In this document: positions 49,989-62,700 of the stretch, piece after piece | Layout: the number at the start of each line of letters is the position of its first letter | Numbering within the stretch: position 1 is the first letter of the stretch | NCBI GenBank assembly: GCA_905182995.1 | Contig: CAJJDP010000077.1 | Location: 278,185 to 342,184, forward strand | Direction of reading: 5' to 3' | From: Paramecium octaurelia | Taxonomy: Eukaryota; Ciliophora; Oligohymenophorea; Peniculida; Parameciidae | Length of the DNA stretch: 64,000 nt | The notes under the pieces: generated by a model | Databases searched by the model: none | What the model saw: the letters and a program-made list of their open reading frames with translations, nothing else | What the model was told of the DNA's origin: nothing | Position numbers and translations under genes: made by a program

Positions 49989-51579
49989 ATGGAAATTGAG
50001 GAAAAGTACAACTTGCTGATAATTGGAGGAGGACCTGCCTCTGTTAAATTTTTATATAATTTATTCAGAACATCAAGGTAGTAGTTCTAATTATAATTAA
50101 GACTGCCTGAATATATGAATGGATTAGGAATTGGGATTGTTGAGAAGGGCAAATGTTTTGGTTCTGGAAACCTAGAAAATAAGATGAATTACACAACATA
50201 TCCAGCAACTGAATTGCTGAAGTTGATGTACTTTAATTAAACCAATTAAATGATATCAATTTGTAAAGATCTAACAGATACTCAGGCATATAAGACTCTT
50301 GTTTAATATGGAGAGAAATGTCCTCCAAAATCATTAGCTGGATTCTTTTTAAGATTGTTGGGAAATGCGTTGTTGAAACATATATACACTTTAAAAAAAT
50401 TGCGAATATTTCATTCTCAAAGAGAAGCAATAGCGATAAGACTTTTGGCTGATGGGTGGTTTTAGATTAGAACACAGAGCTTATCGTAAAAGTTTTGACA
50501 TAATTTGTAGAGCTGATACTCAAATCAAAGATAAATACCGAACAATAAAAGCAAGAGTACAAAAAATTAATGATTTTTAAGCATGTATTACTGTGCACAG
50601 GTAGAGAGTAAACACCAGCAGACATATTTTGTTAGGAATAAGGATTAATTGAAACTCTAAAACAATATCCAAAACACATAGTTGGAAGTGGATAAAAAGC
50701 ATTCTAATGTGCTGAATTATTACTTAATGGTCCTGTTATGTATATTAATAATGAACAGATAAATGCATACACCTAAAAAATATATACTTGTCCACTTTGC
50801 AAATCATTGAAATGCTCATGTTTTGGATCCCTTATACCATAAAAATATATCTGGCATCACACAGTAAGACATCATTATATAAGGATGTTGCATTGCCTGA
50901 ATACAAAAAGGGAGAATTAACAATTCATTTTTCCAAACCTCCACGACCATATTTTAGTAATCATTAGAATGACTACATAACAATTCCATAGTCTTAGACT
51001 AATAAAAAAGGAGAAGCTAATTATCTAACTGGATTGAGAGGCAAGTCAAAACTCTTATTCTTAAAAATGCTTGCCACTTAGGAGACTAGGGTCTAACTCA
51101 CTTAAGATGATCCTAATTCAAATCAATTTATTGAAGGAAAGGAATGCAAATGCAATCATATTGAAATCAAGGACACAGACGGCAATTTAGTTGAAATTTA
51201 ATATAGTTTTGGCTTATATCAATTAGATGATAGAGGTAGACTGAAAACATAGAAGGGGAGTCTTAGAAACTTATTTTGTTATGGTTCTAATTGCATAACA
51301 CAAGAGCAATTGGAGAGGGGATGTTAAGATGAATATGGAGATTGTAGTATAGATTTTGATGAATATGATATGTTCTTTTTAAACATTAGGAATGAAATCT
51401 TTACTCAATGGTTTGACAATAATGAATTTCCATTAACTGCTCAATCTCAAGTTTCTAAGAGGGGAGATTTTGATTCAGATCCAAGTGTTCATTCTGAAGT
51501 TGTGGAAACAGAAACATTTGCTTTAAATTAATTAGAGTAGCAATTCAAATAGAAGAAAAAAAAGAAATAATAAAAATGA
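49989..51579 (+). CDS. FAD/NAD(P)-binding oxidoreductase-like protein, 506 aa
   Basis: ATG at 49989 and TGA at 51577-51579, with introns 50486-50510, 50557-50581 (25 nt each) and 50864-50883 (20 nt), give exactly 507 codons. The N-terminus YNLLIIGGGPASVKFLYN is a beta-alpha-beta dinucleotide-binding start of GxGxxxx type, though the third glycine of GxGxxG is Ser. A later HVLLCTGREQTP strand matches the ATGR-type second motif of two-dinucleotide-binding flavoproteins. Cys pairs occur in YTCPLCKSLKCSCFG. The C-terminus is Gln/Lys-rich. Substrate and partners are not apparent. The 20-nt intron ending AAG is at the lower size limit. Confidence 0.65.
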
Positions 51580-51647
51580 AGAATGTGAAGATATTTATGA
51601 TATCAATTGATAATAGACACTATACAAAAGAATATTAAAACCTATAA

Positions 51648-54417
51648 TCAATCTTTCACTTCTTCTTCTTCTTCTTCCTCCTCTATCTTAAAACAATCCT
51701 ATTCAATTTTATTATCCCTATATAAGTTGACCATTGTCTTCTTATCAATCAACTCATCGAACATAAGTTCAAATCTATTATTTTCTAAAACATTATCAGG
51801 AATGAATAGTTTTTTATTCAGAGGCCATTCCTCAAAAAAAGGAGGAGGAAATATTGGATCAATAGCAATTCTAATTTATATGGTCTCAAGTACCTGAACA
51901 AATTCTCAACAAGGGTTGGAATAATTTTACTTAAAAGAGGACATGATAATTCTAGACATGGGTTTGTATTTGCTTCAATTAACCAAAGTTTAAAATTGTC
52001 ATCTATCATAAAATCTAATCCAAAAAGCTACATAGAATATTACTATTATTGTTACTTCAAAACTATTTGATCTTCTTTATTGATCTATCTTTCCATATGA
52101 TGCTTTAATCAAATCCAATGCAATTTGCTTCATTTTGGGATAGATATCAACAAAAAAGTTCAATTTTTATTCTTTATGATATGTATCCAGATATCTCTAA
52201 TATTCAAGGAATGATATCTTGTTTCCGAATTCATACTTCCCATAATCCTCATCTTTTGATTGAACTGCATCATTTGTTAAGTGAATGTATTTATTTAGAC
52301 ATTTTGTGGTAAATTCCTTAGACGATGTTCTTATATATCCTTCTTAATACCAGTATCCTTTTAAGACCCCATTCTAAGAGGTAAGGAGCATATAACATCT
52401 GATATCAAATTTTCTCTTATTATACAAAAATGGGTTATCTATGTATTGCTAGATTATATAAGTTCTCTATCTCCCATCAGGCTACTCTTCCATTATTGTC
52501 TTATTGATATCCAACAAGTCCTAGCAAACTGTTATCCCATTTCCCCTGTTTGTACATTCACCAGGTTTTACTATCCATAAATTTATTGGCTTGGCTTTCT
52601 TATCTTTCCGATAATCCATATACATTCTCTTCTCTTACTCTCTTATTTCTTCTTGCCTTTTGCTATAATAGTCCACAAATCTTAGATATTCTGGATCGGC
52701 TGTCCCTTGCTGAATGTGAAATGTAATTGGAATATACTTTGTATAATCTTCCTTAATTATTTTAAAATAGTTCCTCATGTTATAAAATAGGGCTTTCTTA
52801 TTTCCCAAATGCCAATTGTCTTACATATGATTGTGCATTCTATAATTTCTACTTTCAATTCGAGTTGTAGTGTGAAACTAATAATTATAAGAGAAATTTG
52901 TACTCCTTTGATGTTTAAAAGCAATTTTTCAGAACAATCACTAAACACTAACTAAGAGTCCCATAAATTGTTGTCCTTCATATAAATAAGTAGTTTTTAG
53001 AGGTCATTTTAATTGAATATTCGCTTTAATTGAGTGAAATTGCTAATTTATTAAAAAGCTTATTTGCCTTATAAATTAGTATTAAAAAGTGGAACGGACC
53101 TTGTTTTGATACTGATTTCCAATTCTGAATCACTAGAATCAGCTACTGTATCTTCAATACTTTGAATAAATGAATCATTATTATAATTTGAATCATTACT
53201 TACAACATTAAATGCTGTTAGATTTTCAATGCATGTGTTTTGTTTTAGTTGAGTCCATATCATATTTGCTTTTGTGAAATCCATAGTCTCAATTTCTTAC
53301 CACCACCATCGTTACCGAAATAGGTTTTTAATTAAACTAGCATTATTTCCTTTGCCGACATAAAAGTAATATGCTGGTATTTCCATTTTGTTAGGCGATT
53401 GAATGCATTGATTATTTGAAAAGTTGATTTTATTTAGAAAGCACCTATAAGATGTATGTCTCAATTGTAATTTATCTTTTAATAGGTTTTATTGTTGAGT
53501 TAAGGAAATTAAGTTATTTTGTTTTTGGGTGATATTTGGTTAGCTATTTTATTTGCTAGATACAATCTATAATTATTATTATTATTATTATTATTAGATA
53601 GTTTAAGTCTATCTTGATTTTCTTTTCACTTGAAGTTTCTTCTCTGATGGTTCCATCACCTTAATCGAAGATTTTTAAATAGTCAGTACTTTGTTTGTAT
53701 TTTAGGTGTATCTCCTTTCTTTGCCTTAATTCTATTTATGATTCGAGATGGTCATTTTTTAAGGTTTTTAATTTTTTGACTTTGATCTCTAAGTAGAAGA
53801 TCCAGATCTGCTAGTCAAATTTTCCCTTTACAAAGTCTTATATATAAATGGCGTAGAGGATGTTCTGCATATTTTATCCTTTTCTTGTGATTGACCAGGT
53901 GTTTTCTTAGTGCTTTTTCTATGAATTCTTGGACTTACTAATTTACTACTTTTGGATGAATATAATTCATTTGGTTCCTTTTCTCTAGATTGTATTCGAA
54001 TTAATGGCTTCTTGGGTATTAACTAGAGAGGAGGTAAAGCCTTCTTGATTTCTATTGAGTATAAATATAGAAATTACGTTTGTCAATTTCTGAAAAAGTT
54101 GGATTGGTTTTAAGATTATAATAGGGGTGTTCTTGTTTGATCTCTGGAGGGAATTCTTTATTATTAGAGAAGGTTTCATTAATGAGTAGATTTTTCATTT
54201 TATTATTCTTTATGGGGGCAAGTCCTTTGGAGACTAAGCACAACAACATGTCATCGGGGTATTTAGGAGGAAGTTTATTCCTTTGAGTGAGTGGTTAATG
54301 GTCATTCCTATGGGTATTGGGAATAATCAATTTAGGATGTTGCATGGAATGATAATCTTTGCTGCTATTCAAAGATTCTGACAATTTTGTGTTGTATCGA
54401 AGTTGGAAGATCATCAT
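51648..54417 (-). CDS. Tubulin tyrosine ligase-like (TTLL) enzyme, 888 aa
   Basis: ATG at 54417 and TGA at 51648-51650, with introns of 26, 26, 28 and 23 nt, give exactly 889 codons. The first 370 residues are basic and Ser/Lys/Gln-rich, with a poly-Gln run. The TTL domain follows: YYFYVGKGNNASLIKNLF, RQRWWWQE, HNHMQDNWHLGNKKAL, WIVKPGECTNRGNGI, KRKFDIRCYMLL, HLTNDAVQ, LDFMIDDNFKLWLIEANTNP. The ATP-grasp residues are intact. TTLLs ligate Glu or Gly onto tubulin tails; the specific activity cannot be told. The acidic C-terminus (EEEEEEEVKD) is unusual for tubulin-binding. Ciliary axoneme function is likely in this organism. Confidence 0.9.
53571..53597 (-). repeat. Short poly-Gln (TAA)n tract in TTLL N-terminus
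   Basis: A run of ATT/TTA triplets on the plus strand reads as seven TAA Gln codons on the minus strand within the disordered N-terminal part of the TTLL protein. Confidence 0.8.
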
Positions 54418-54533
54418 ATTATTAATTTAATTAATTAATCTCAGACCTTGAAATAACTAGAAATTTTATTTATTGTGATCTGCAATATTAATAATAAGAT
54501 CATAAATTTGATTCATATCACAAATTAAATATT

Positions 54534-55993
54534 TCAGATAGAACCTTCCTTTTGTTTGTCTTTACCTTCATAAAACTTAATGTATTAACTCACCATCTCA
54601 TTCACTTAAGGTTTAGTGACTCTTTCACCATCACTTTTGATCATTTTTCTAAATAAGCAGAAGCCAAGTAAAAAGAACAATACAACAAATGCGGCTAGAA
54701 TCAATAAATATAAAGTAATAGATTAATCTAGAACCGGAGGTGAATAGCCTTCAATTTCTGAACTACATTCAGGTGGTGGTGTTAAAAAGCCTACGATGAA
54801 ATGGTAGAATTACTATTGCAAATCTCTCCAAAAATGCCTTATCCTGAGAATTAACCTTTGTAAGCCATAGAGTTGACTAGAACAGCTGGAAATACATTTA
54901 TTCCAGAAACTTAGTATATGTGCAACTAGTTTTCTAGCAATATATTGATAGCATTAGTTTCATTTTTGGTTGGTTGTGAAGTATTTTTGTCGACAAAAGA
55001 TTCATCAAAACAATTTTGAATTTCAGTTTTAGGGATCCCTTGTGTTTCCATGATTTATTGACTACAAACAGAGTATGCTTAAGGCTTAGCACATTTGAAA
55101 TTGAATTCGTCCTATGTAAATAGTTAGAATTATTACCATATACTAAAACCATTTATCTGGGTATTTTTAGAATATGCATGTTTATCTTAAAATCTCATAG
55201 ACTACATCTCTACCAGTTCCAATGCCATAACCATCAGGATCAAACACACAATATCTATTTGAGCAAATGCAATCAGCATCCTTTTGAGTAATACCTGAAG
55301 TAGTTTCATTAAAACTCATCATAAAATATACAAGAGTGTAATTGACGTCTTGATCTTTTAATTTTTAGTAATATGGCTAATATTCATCGACAATTCTGAA
55401 AGATTCTCGATCTTGAATATTCAATCCAAAAATCACAGAGACTTTATCAGATTAGACAACATCAAATTTTAAAAGCATCATGATCTTAAAATCATTTGGG
55501 TCCTCCACTTTATAGGACTGAGCATTCTATTTTAAAATATCGAAATGCTTTTTTTTGATGAATACGGATGGGATCGATACCTAGCATAAAACTTGGAATA
55601 TAAACTTAATATCCCTAACCATCGTCAGCCATAGTAAAATCAGATAACATTTTATCGTCATTGTAATTCCCGATGATTGCCATTTAATAACCAGCTTTCT
55701 CAGCATTCTTGACTTTAGTGACAAAGGTACAGTTCCCTCGTTCAATTAAGATAAAATGAGCTCCATAAGTAGGTCGAAGCTCACTACATCCATTTTGTGG
55801 ATAAGCCAAGTCTACTATTCCCATCAAACGATGTCCAAATGGTATAATTCTAGTTTTTATAGACAACAACAAAATACCCAAAATTGGCTATACTATAATC
55901 AATGTACTCATTAATTAGGTTTTATGGCCTGATAACTTTGAGTTTAGACTAAATAACCGTAATAATGCAAATGAGTAGGAGAATATTATACAT
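54534..55993 (-). CDS. Vacuolar/lysosomal sorting receptor (VSR-like, PA domain), 452 aa
   Basis: ATG at 55993 and TGA at 54534-54536, with introns of 28, 25, 25 and 23 nt, give exactly 453 codons. MYNILLLICIITVIQS is a signal peptide. SKLKVIRPQNL, IANFG...PFGHRLMGIVDLAY, and HFILIERGNCTFVTKVKNAE form the PA domain of plant VSRs. VSIPSVFIKKKHF, VYEILRQTCIF and the Cys-rich INVFPAVLVNSMAYKGQFSG block also match VSRs. A membrane helix (LYLLILAAFVVLFFLLGF) and short cytosolic tail follow. VSRs sort soluble cargo from the Golgi to vacuoles or lysosomes. A link to trichocyst cargo sorting is possible given the TMP genes in this window, but unproven. Confidence 0.88.
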
Positions 55994-56141
55994 AATTTAA
56001 AATAATTGTGTCATCGATTATTAGTTTTGGATTAGATTAATACAATCGACAGAAATTGTGAAAACTGCTCATATGGTATTGCTTTGCATTATTATTCTCT
56101 GATTGAACCAATTGCATTATTTTCTAAAATAAAGAAAATTC

Positions 56142-56687
56142 ATGTATTACATTGATTTTTTTGTTAGTAGAAGTGACTTTTACAAAAAACCCTTCCCCAA
56201 TATCGGTTTAAAATCAATAGAGGAGTTCTTCTCAGAGAGAAATGAAATGTAAAAAATTGGATTGACTTAAGATGACGATATACACTAACAAATCATGACT
56301 CATGAATAGTAGTGTATGTAGGATCCAAATAAAATCGAAGCTCAGAAATAAATCCAAACGGCAAATTAAGAGTTGCTAGAAGAGTTAAATGATTCATTTG
56401 CAGATTCTTATGTAGATTCCTAAAACCTAAACAAAAAATCAATATTCCTCAAAGGTGCTAAAATAGTGAAATAATTGGTTGGCAAGATACTTCATTTCAG
56501 AAACAACAACAGAATGCAAAGTAAAAAAAGGAAGGATATTAAATGCACCTGTAAAAAAAATTAATGTTGCAATCTTTATTGTGGATGTTATCAAATATAA
56601 AAACATTGCACGAAATCATGTAAATGCAACAAAATCGAATGTCACAATAGGCCTAATACATGTTCCTAATTTCAATAATTACGATGA
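56142..56687 (+). CDS. Small tesmin/TSO1-like CXC-domain protein, 181 aa
   Basis: ATG at 56142 and TGA at 56685-56687 give exactly 182 codons, no intron. The N-terminal 110 residues are acidic and Gln-rich. The C-terminus holds a Cys cluster KCTCKKNQCCNLYCGCYQIQ plus CTKSCKCNKIECHN, the pattern of one CXC (CRC) domain of tesmin, TSO1 and LIN54. These bind the CHR DNA element TTYGAA through a Tyr in each CXC repeat and work in cell-cycle transcription complexes. Usual members carry two CXC repeats with a linker; here only one is seen before the stop. It is divergent, by 148 bp, from the VSR gene. Confidence 0.85.
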
Positions 56688-56751
56688 TATTTTAATTAAT
56701 AAATTTTAATCTCTATTCCAAAAATGTTGAAATTCGTTTATTTTATTATAA

Positions 56752-59700
56752 TCAAGTTGTACTAGTTCTTCTCTTGGCCTTCGACTTTTATTTAACTGCA
56801 TAGAACTCCAATTTCTGGCATAATGGATTATCTACTGGTAAAAGAGCCTTGCAAATTTAATAAGCCTTAACATTAAATGTAGAGCATATACCTTTTAAAA
56901 GTATTCCTCTCCAGAATAATCCATCTTAATCTTCTCCTTCTATAGAGTCTCGATGCCATCTTTTATTATGAGTTCGATCGTATGAGTAGGAACCTTAGCT
57001 TTCTGATCAATTGTTAATTGGAAGGCCAATTTGTCACCTTCCACTTATAAGAATTGGATTAACTTCTTCTAATCCTTTCTTTGCAAATCTGGCAATCTCT
57101 TACCAGATAAAGTGTCCAACTCTAATTGTTTCAACAAATTCTATTCCAAAAACCTGATAAATCCGTGTGTCTTATAATTATCAAAATGTTGAAGGTACGT
57201 TTTATCTTCCTTAAGAATTAAGGTAAGGATCTCAAACTTTTTAGAGGGAGCTACTTCAACTTAATTTGAATACTTAATAATGACAACCCCATGAGAACAT
57301 CCACGTAATTCTTTATCATATTCATGATATTCTATCTTAGATATCCTTATCTAAAAGTTAATTTGCAATAGTCTGGATTGTAAATGGATGTTTAACAAAA
57401 CTCATAGGCACTTTTAGCCTCTTCCAAGTACTTCATTGTTGACACAATTTTACTTTGGATCTAATGATAAATAATGATGTCATACAAAATAGATATCTGA
57501 GTAAGTGGAATATAGATAAGCTAATTAGGGACTGTATTCATAGGAGTACTCTTGACAAAAGCTCCTGTAAATAGAAAAAGATTAGTTTGCTGCTATTAAG
57601 GACCATCTGCAAACTAGATCGATGGACAACCCTTCATTGATCCCTTCTAGAACAGTTATCTTTGACTAGATGAATGACTTTGTCTCCAAGTACTTCTATT
57701 CCATAGCTGGAGTGCATTTATTCTTGACTTTGCTTTCCAAAATCTTGATGGTTTTTTGATTCAACTCAGCCTTAAATGCATTGATTTTAGCCTCTGTGTC
57801 AGTCTATAATGTGTAACTCATAGATGCTTACAACTAATTGTTCTTCTAGATCTTTGACTCGCAATGTGGTCAAGAATTCAGCATACATTCCAGCAATCAA
57901 TCTTTGGATGTGAGCATTAAAGATATGGTTCGATCCATATTATGACTATACGTATTTTTATATAGCGAACATAGGGTCGACCACTTGGGTTAATTTATCT
58001 GCGACATTAAGAGAGGACTCTAAGTAGCATAAAAAGGCTTCTGTTTTGAGTCTATTGATTTCGAAGTATGGTCTAAGTGCACTTTTCATTAGTGTTTAGT
58101 CATAAGAAAAGATGAGGGGCTTAACAGATTCTTGTTCAGGTCTCTTGATTTCAAAGAATTTGTCAAATTCTAAATTGCAAAATACCTAAAGATGAATATA
58201 TATATTAGAAAATACTCTTTCATTTTTGATTGTTTTAATTTGAACATTTAACAACTATTGTTTATCTTCAATGGTTTGTATCATCAATTGAGATTTGGAG
58301 ATACCTTTCATATAATCTGCAATAATCAAATCCAAATTCATCTGAATATTTGAATTAAGTGTAATGATCTCCTCAACTTGGGATTGCTAACCGAATTTAT
58401 CCACACTAAAATTAATTATAATCTTATTACAAAGATAAATTTGCCTAAGCCAATTTAAAGTCTCCTTTCATCATAATTGCAAGTGTGTGTAAACTTTCAA
58501 GATACTGAAAGGCTGTTCTTAGAAAAATGATTTGTTTTAAAGTTTTAAATTATCGAACATTCAAAAAGAGTTCTTTGATTGGTTCTAGGAGTGCCAATAC
58601 ATTATGTTCGTATTTCTCATAAATTTAAGCATTTTAATTTAAGATTTTGAACATCTCCTCCACCTTCAAATCCTTTTTAGTTGACTTTTAAAAGGTTTTC
58701 TCAGCCTACCATCTAATAGCTACCTTACATAATTGTGAGTAGATCAATTAAAAGAGTTTCTATGAGACACTGGCTGCAGTTGTATCTGCATCTGAATATT
58801 ATCCAGTGTGCATCTAGTAGATAACTAACTTAACTCCTAGTTGACACAAAACCACTTAATTTTCTAAGGAAGCTGAATCAATTTATGCCAAGGCTGCCTT
58901 GATTTAAGTCATTTCATTTTGCTCAAGGGATTAGGACAGTAATAATTTGCTTACTTCTAAATAATTATTTGATCTCTTAGTAAAACTCTAGGCCTTCTAG
59001 ACTTATTCGAAGAGATCCTCCATTTGTCTTTCATCAGTCTTGTCTTCTTTGAGGATGTTCAAACGGATCTCTTCAGAATAAGCAAAGATCTTGACATTGA
59101 ATATTTGCAAGGTTTGGTAGAAGGAGGAATGGGTTGAATTGAATAGATAGGATCTGTTTTCAAACAGTATCAAGGTGAATTTCAATAATTCTGAGGCAAA
59201 TTCCAATTGTTGATTCTTCAGGTTTAGATCCAATATCTTTAAAATCACAAACTTGATGTCATAATAGTTCTCATACTTCTCCTTCTTTATCCAAGGCATC
59301 TGCTTGAACTCAATCAATTACGTCAGTGATGTTCCTCCCAATTGATGTTAGACTATAGTAATAATATCAATGGTGGACAAGAGGATCATGTGAATCAACG
59401 ATTTGGTGTCTGTTTGCAGTACGAATTCCTCAGCTATTTGATCCATTTAAGTGTTGATTGTCTATAGAATGACAGGCAATTGCTGATGATTTTGGGATAT
59501 TAAGCAAAGTCGTGCTCTTACCAAATTGTGCTCTACAACCATGAATCCATTTTTATTACATAAGGATTCCTCTGCTGCATGTTTGGCTTCTATAGATTTG
59601 AGAAAGGTGTCAAGATGTTCATCGTCCAAAGATTCTAAGTTCTACTTACTATTGATAAAGAAGTATCCTTAGATTAATTCAGTGATTATGTTATTCATGA

Positions 59701-62700
59701 GATTGTTCTTGAGCCAAGAATCATTGTTGTTCTTTGAATTATACTCCTCATAAAAAAAGGGCAATAAGGGTTAATAATAAATTTGCAACTGCTTGATGAG
59801 TGACTATTCCATGATTACTTGACTAATCTCCTCAATGTTATTGGTCTCCCTTTTGGTAATGTATGGATATTAATGATTCTATGTGTGAATCAGTATATGC
59901 AGAATCTTGATACAGAGAATGCAATTCAAGAGTTCTGCATTTTAATCCTTCAATATTTACATGAATCCTTGGAAGATGCCCTCACTCATAGTAATGGGAT
60001 TAAAATAGAGCAAGTGAGAACAATGATATATGAGGAGGGCCAATAGTAGTTTGTTATAATTCTAAAAGATTTAGGATTTGAGACCAAAACTCTCGGAGAT
60101 GAAGAATACTTCTTCCATTATTTCAGTGACTGTTTTGAAGATATTCAAAGTAGATTTCTCATCATTGATTTCTGCAAAGTATTCTCCAGTCCAACCTAAT
60201 TGAGGAATCTGATTCAATTGACTCAACAAACAATTCTACACTGTGAAATTCTTAGTGTAAGGCTTCAACCTCTTCAGAATGCCATGATTGTCCTTACTCC
60301 TATTCAATTACATAATCTACAGAAATTTGCCTTGTCTGTACAACCACTGCAAAGTATGATCCAAACTTCTTTGAAAATCCTCCTTAATTTTAATTTGAGT
60401 GTTTTACAGTTATTATCTCACCAAGGAGGACTTCCTCCTGTCAATTTCCCCTAAGTTCTCTTCATCTACCTTGATGTAACTGTGCAGAATATTAACTTCA
60501 TTTAAGAGATCATGCACCTACTGAAAATCAGCATCTCGCCAACTATCAAAACTGATTTACACTTTCATATAATACATTTTCAATCTGATTACCATTTTGA
60601 TTAGAATATCCTCCTTAATTACAAACTATCCCTACTAGTTCTTTTTGGAGTGTTTCACATCATGCACTATCTCACCTGAAGTATCAATGATGAACTCCTC
60701 AGAAATGTCATGAGCCAATTAGTATTGCTATTGCAGATGGTAAATCTACACCAAAGCTTACTGAAAGAAATGACCATACTGCTTTAATTTATATGGTAAT
60801 TATTTGACATCCTTGAGCTTGTTTTTATCATCCTTGCAATTCTTAATCAATTGGTCTTTGGACACTTACAATTCATACAATTACTCTCGATTTGCAATTG
60901 ACAGATGAACATTCTGGATCTTCTATCGTTCTTCTTCTGTCTTGGTTATGTCATGCAGCAAATGAACACATGTAATCTCCACTCCTTTAATGATCTCCTA
61001 AGATTTGAGTGACAATTGTTGTGCATACCGATATTGCTATTTCATGACATTCATTTGCACTTTGCTCAACAGATAAAGTACCATATATTTGAATTCGTGT
61101 ATATTGCTACTCAATATTTCATACACTTGGTTGTTGCAATAGTTATCAATGCAAGATAGAATGTCTCCTGTCTCTTTGGCATAAGGCAACTAATAGAAGA
61201 ATTGTGCCAGCATGTTCTTCTCAAATGCTTCGATCTCATCCTCCAATTAAACCAACTGATGCAATCTCAAATGCTATTCGAATTTGTATATATTCTACTT
61301 CAAGTACTCTTAAATGGATATCTTATCCTTCACATTCACATTGAGTTGAGTATTCTTCCCATCGAAAATACGAACCATCTGATCCTTGGTGATTTTTGGG
61401 TTGGTGTTCTGTCTAATCTAATGGAATAAGGCTTCGTCAAAATTGATTCTCACTTCGGTCTCTTTGTAAGATTGCTGGTTCTTGTGCTTCTAATAAATCT
61501 AACTAGGGAACTATCTCTGCATTTAATCAGGGTTGATCAATTACAACACCAAATTCATAGTATTCGGATACTTCATCGTCAGTTGTTGCTTACTATTCAC
61601 AATCCATCTCTTAACAGCTCTCTCCACATCTCCTTCCTGATCCTTCAATAACTACTCAATCTGAATGCCCATCTTACCGAGTGTTGCCATCTGTAAACCA
61701 ACCATCCCCAAAGAGTAGGCATCACATTTCTATGGAGAAATGGCAATCTGAAATTTAGGATTCAAATAATTTGTGATTAATTCTGGACTCATGTACCATA
61801 ATTCATCGTTTTATTCTATGGCCCTTGTGAAGTGCACTTTCTCCTCGTTATAATCATACCAATAGAACATCCCAAAATCTACCAAACCGTATGTATACCA
61901 AATATCATTCGGCTATTAATTCTTCAATAACATTATTGTTGACAAATTGATACTGCCATGATACATGCCCTGTTCACATTCAACAAAGGACAAAGTATCC
62001 AAAACACTCACCAAAAACTCACAAATTTCCTAATCACTGTAATAGTTTGCCCTACTCTGTAAGACTTCCTTGAATGCCTTACCATTGCAGATACTGAATC
62101 CTTTTGGGGATCCGTATGCTCTACTCAAATACCCTTTGATGACTGGATCCCTAATATTTATGATTGGATCTTCAGGTGTTATCCTTAGATACTTAAGAGG
62201 AATAATAGGGACCTTCAATTGCAATTCCATGTATTGTATATCAGTTATTTTCTCGTAGAATCTCGCAACTCTGCTTATAATGTCTTTATGCAGAGTCCTG
62301 TGATATAGAATTTCAGTCTAAAAAAACACCATCACATCAGCCAATTTAGGCTTCTGAACTTACGATACTAACCATCTATACATCTACTGTTTGGCTGCAA
62401 AGACATTATATTCTAAAGTGGCTGTATGCAATGATTTCTTGGTATCTAAAGGAATGATGAAATATAAAATAGGCTACTCCTTAGCAATCTATTGATCAAC
62501 AAACAGATTCCAAATCTAATTTCTTAAGATAGAAACCTGAGGAGCCTAGATCCTGAAAGGAATGTAAGTGAAATTGACCAAATTAAATTACTTCCTTAAA
62601 TCTAATCCAATGTAGGCATCTAATTCGTATTCGACCTGGCTGACTCCTTTGGATGTCAAAGGGAATTGCAAATTGGTCTTTGGAGGCAGTTGTATTGAAT

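Noticed and set aside
53069-53284. Separate small gene starting at 53284
   Set aside because: The frame continues upstream through the YVGKGNN and RWWWQ motifs of TTLL to ATG 54417, so it is an internal part of the TTLL gene.
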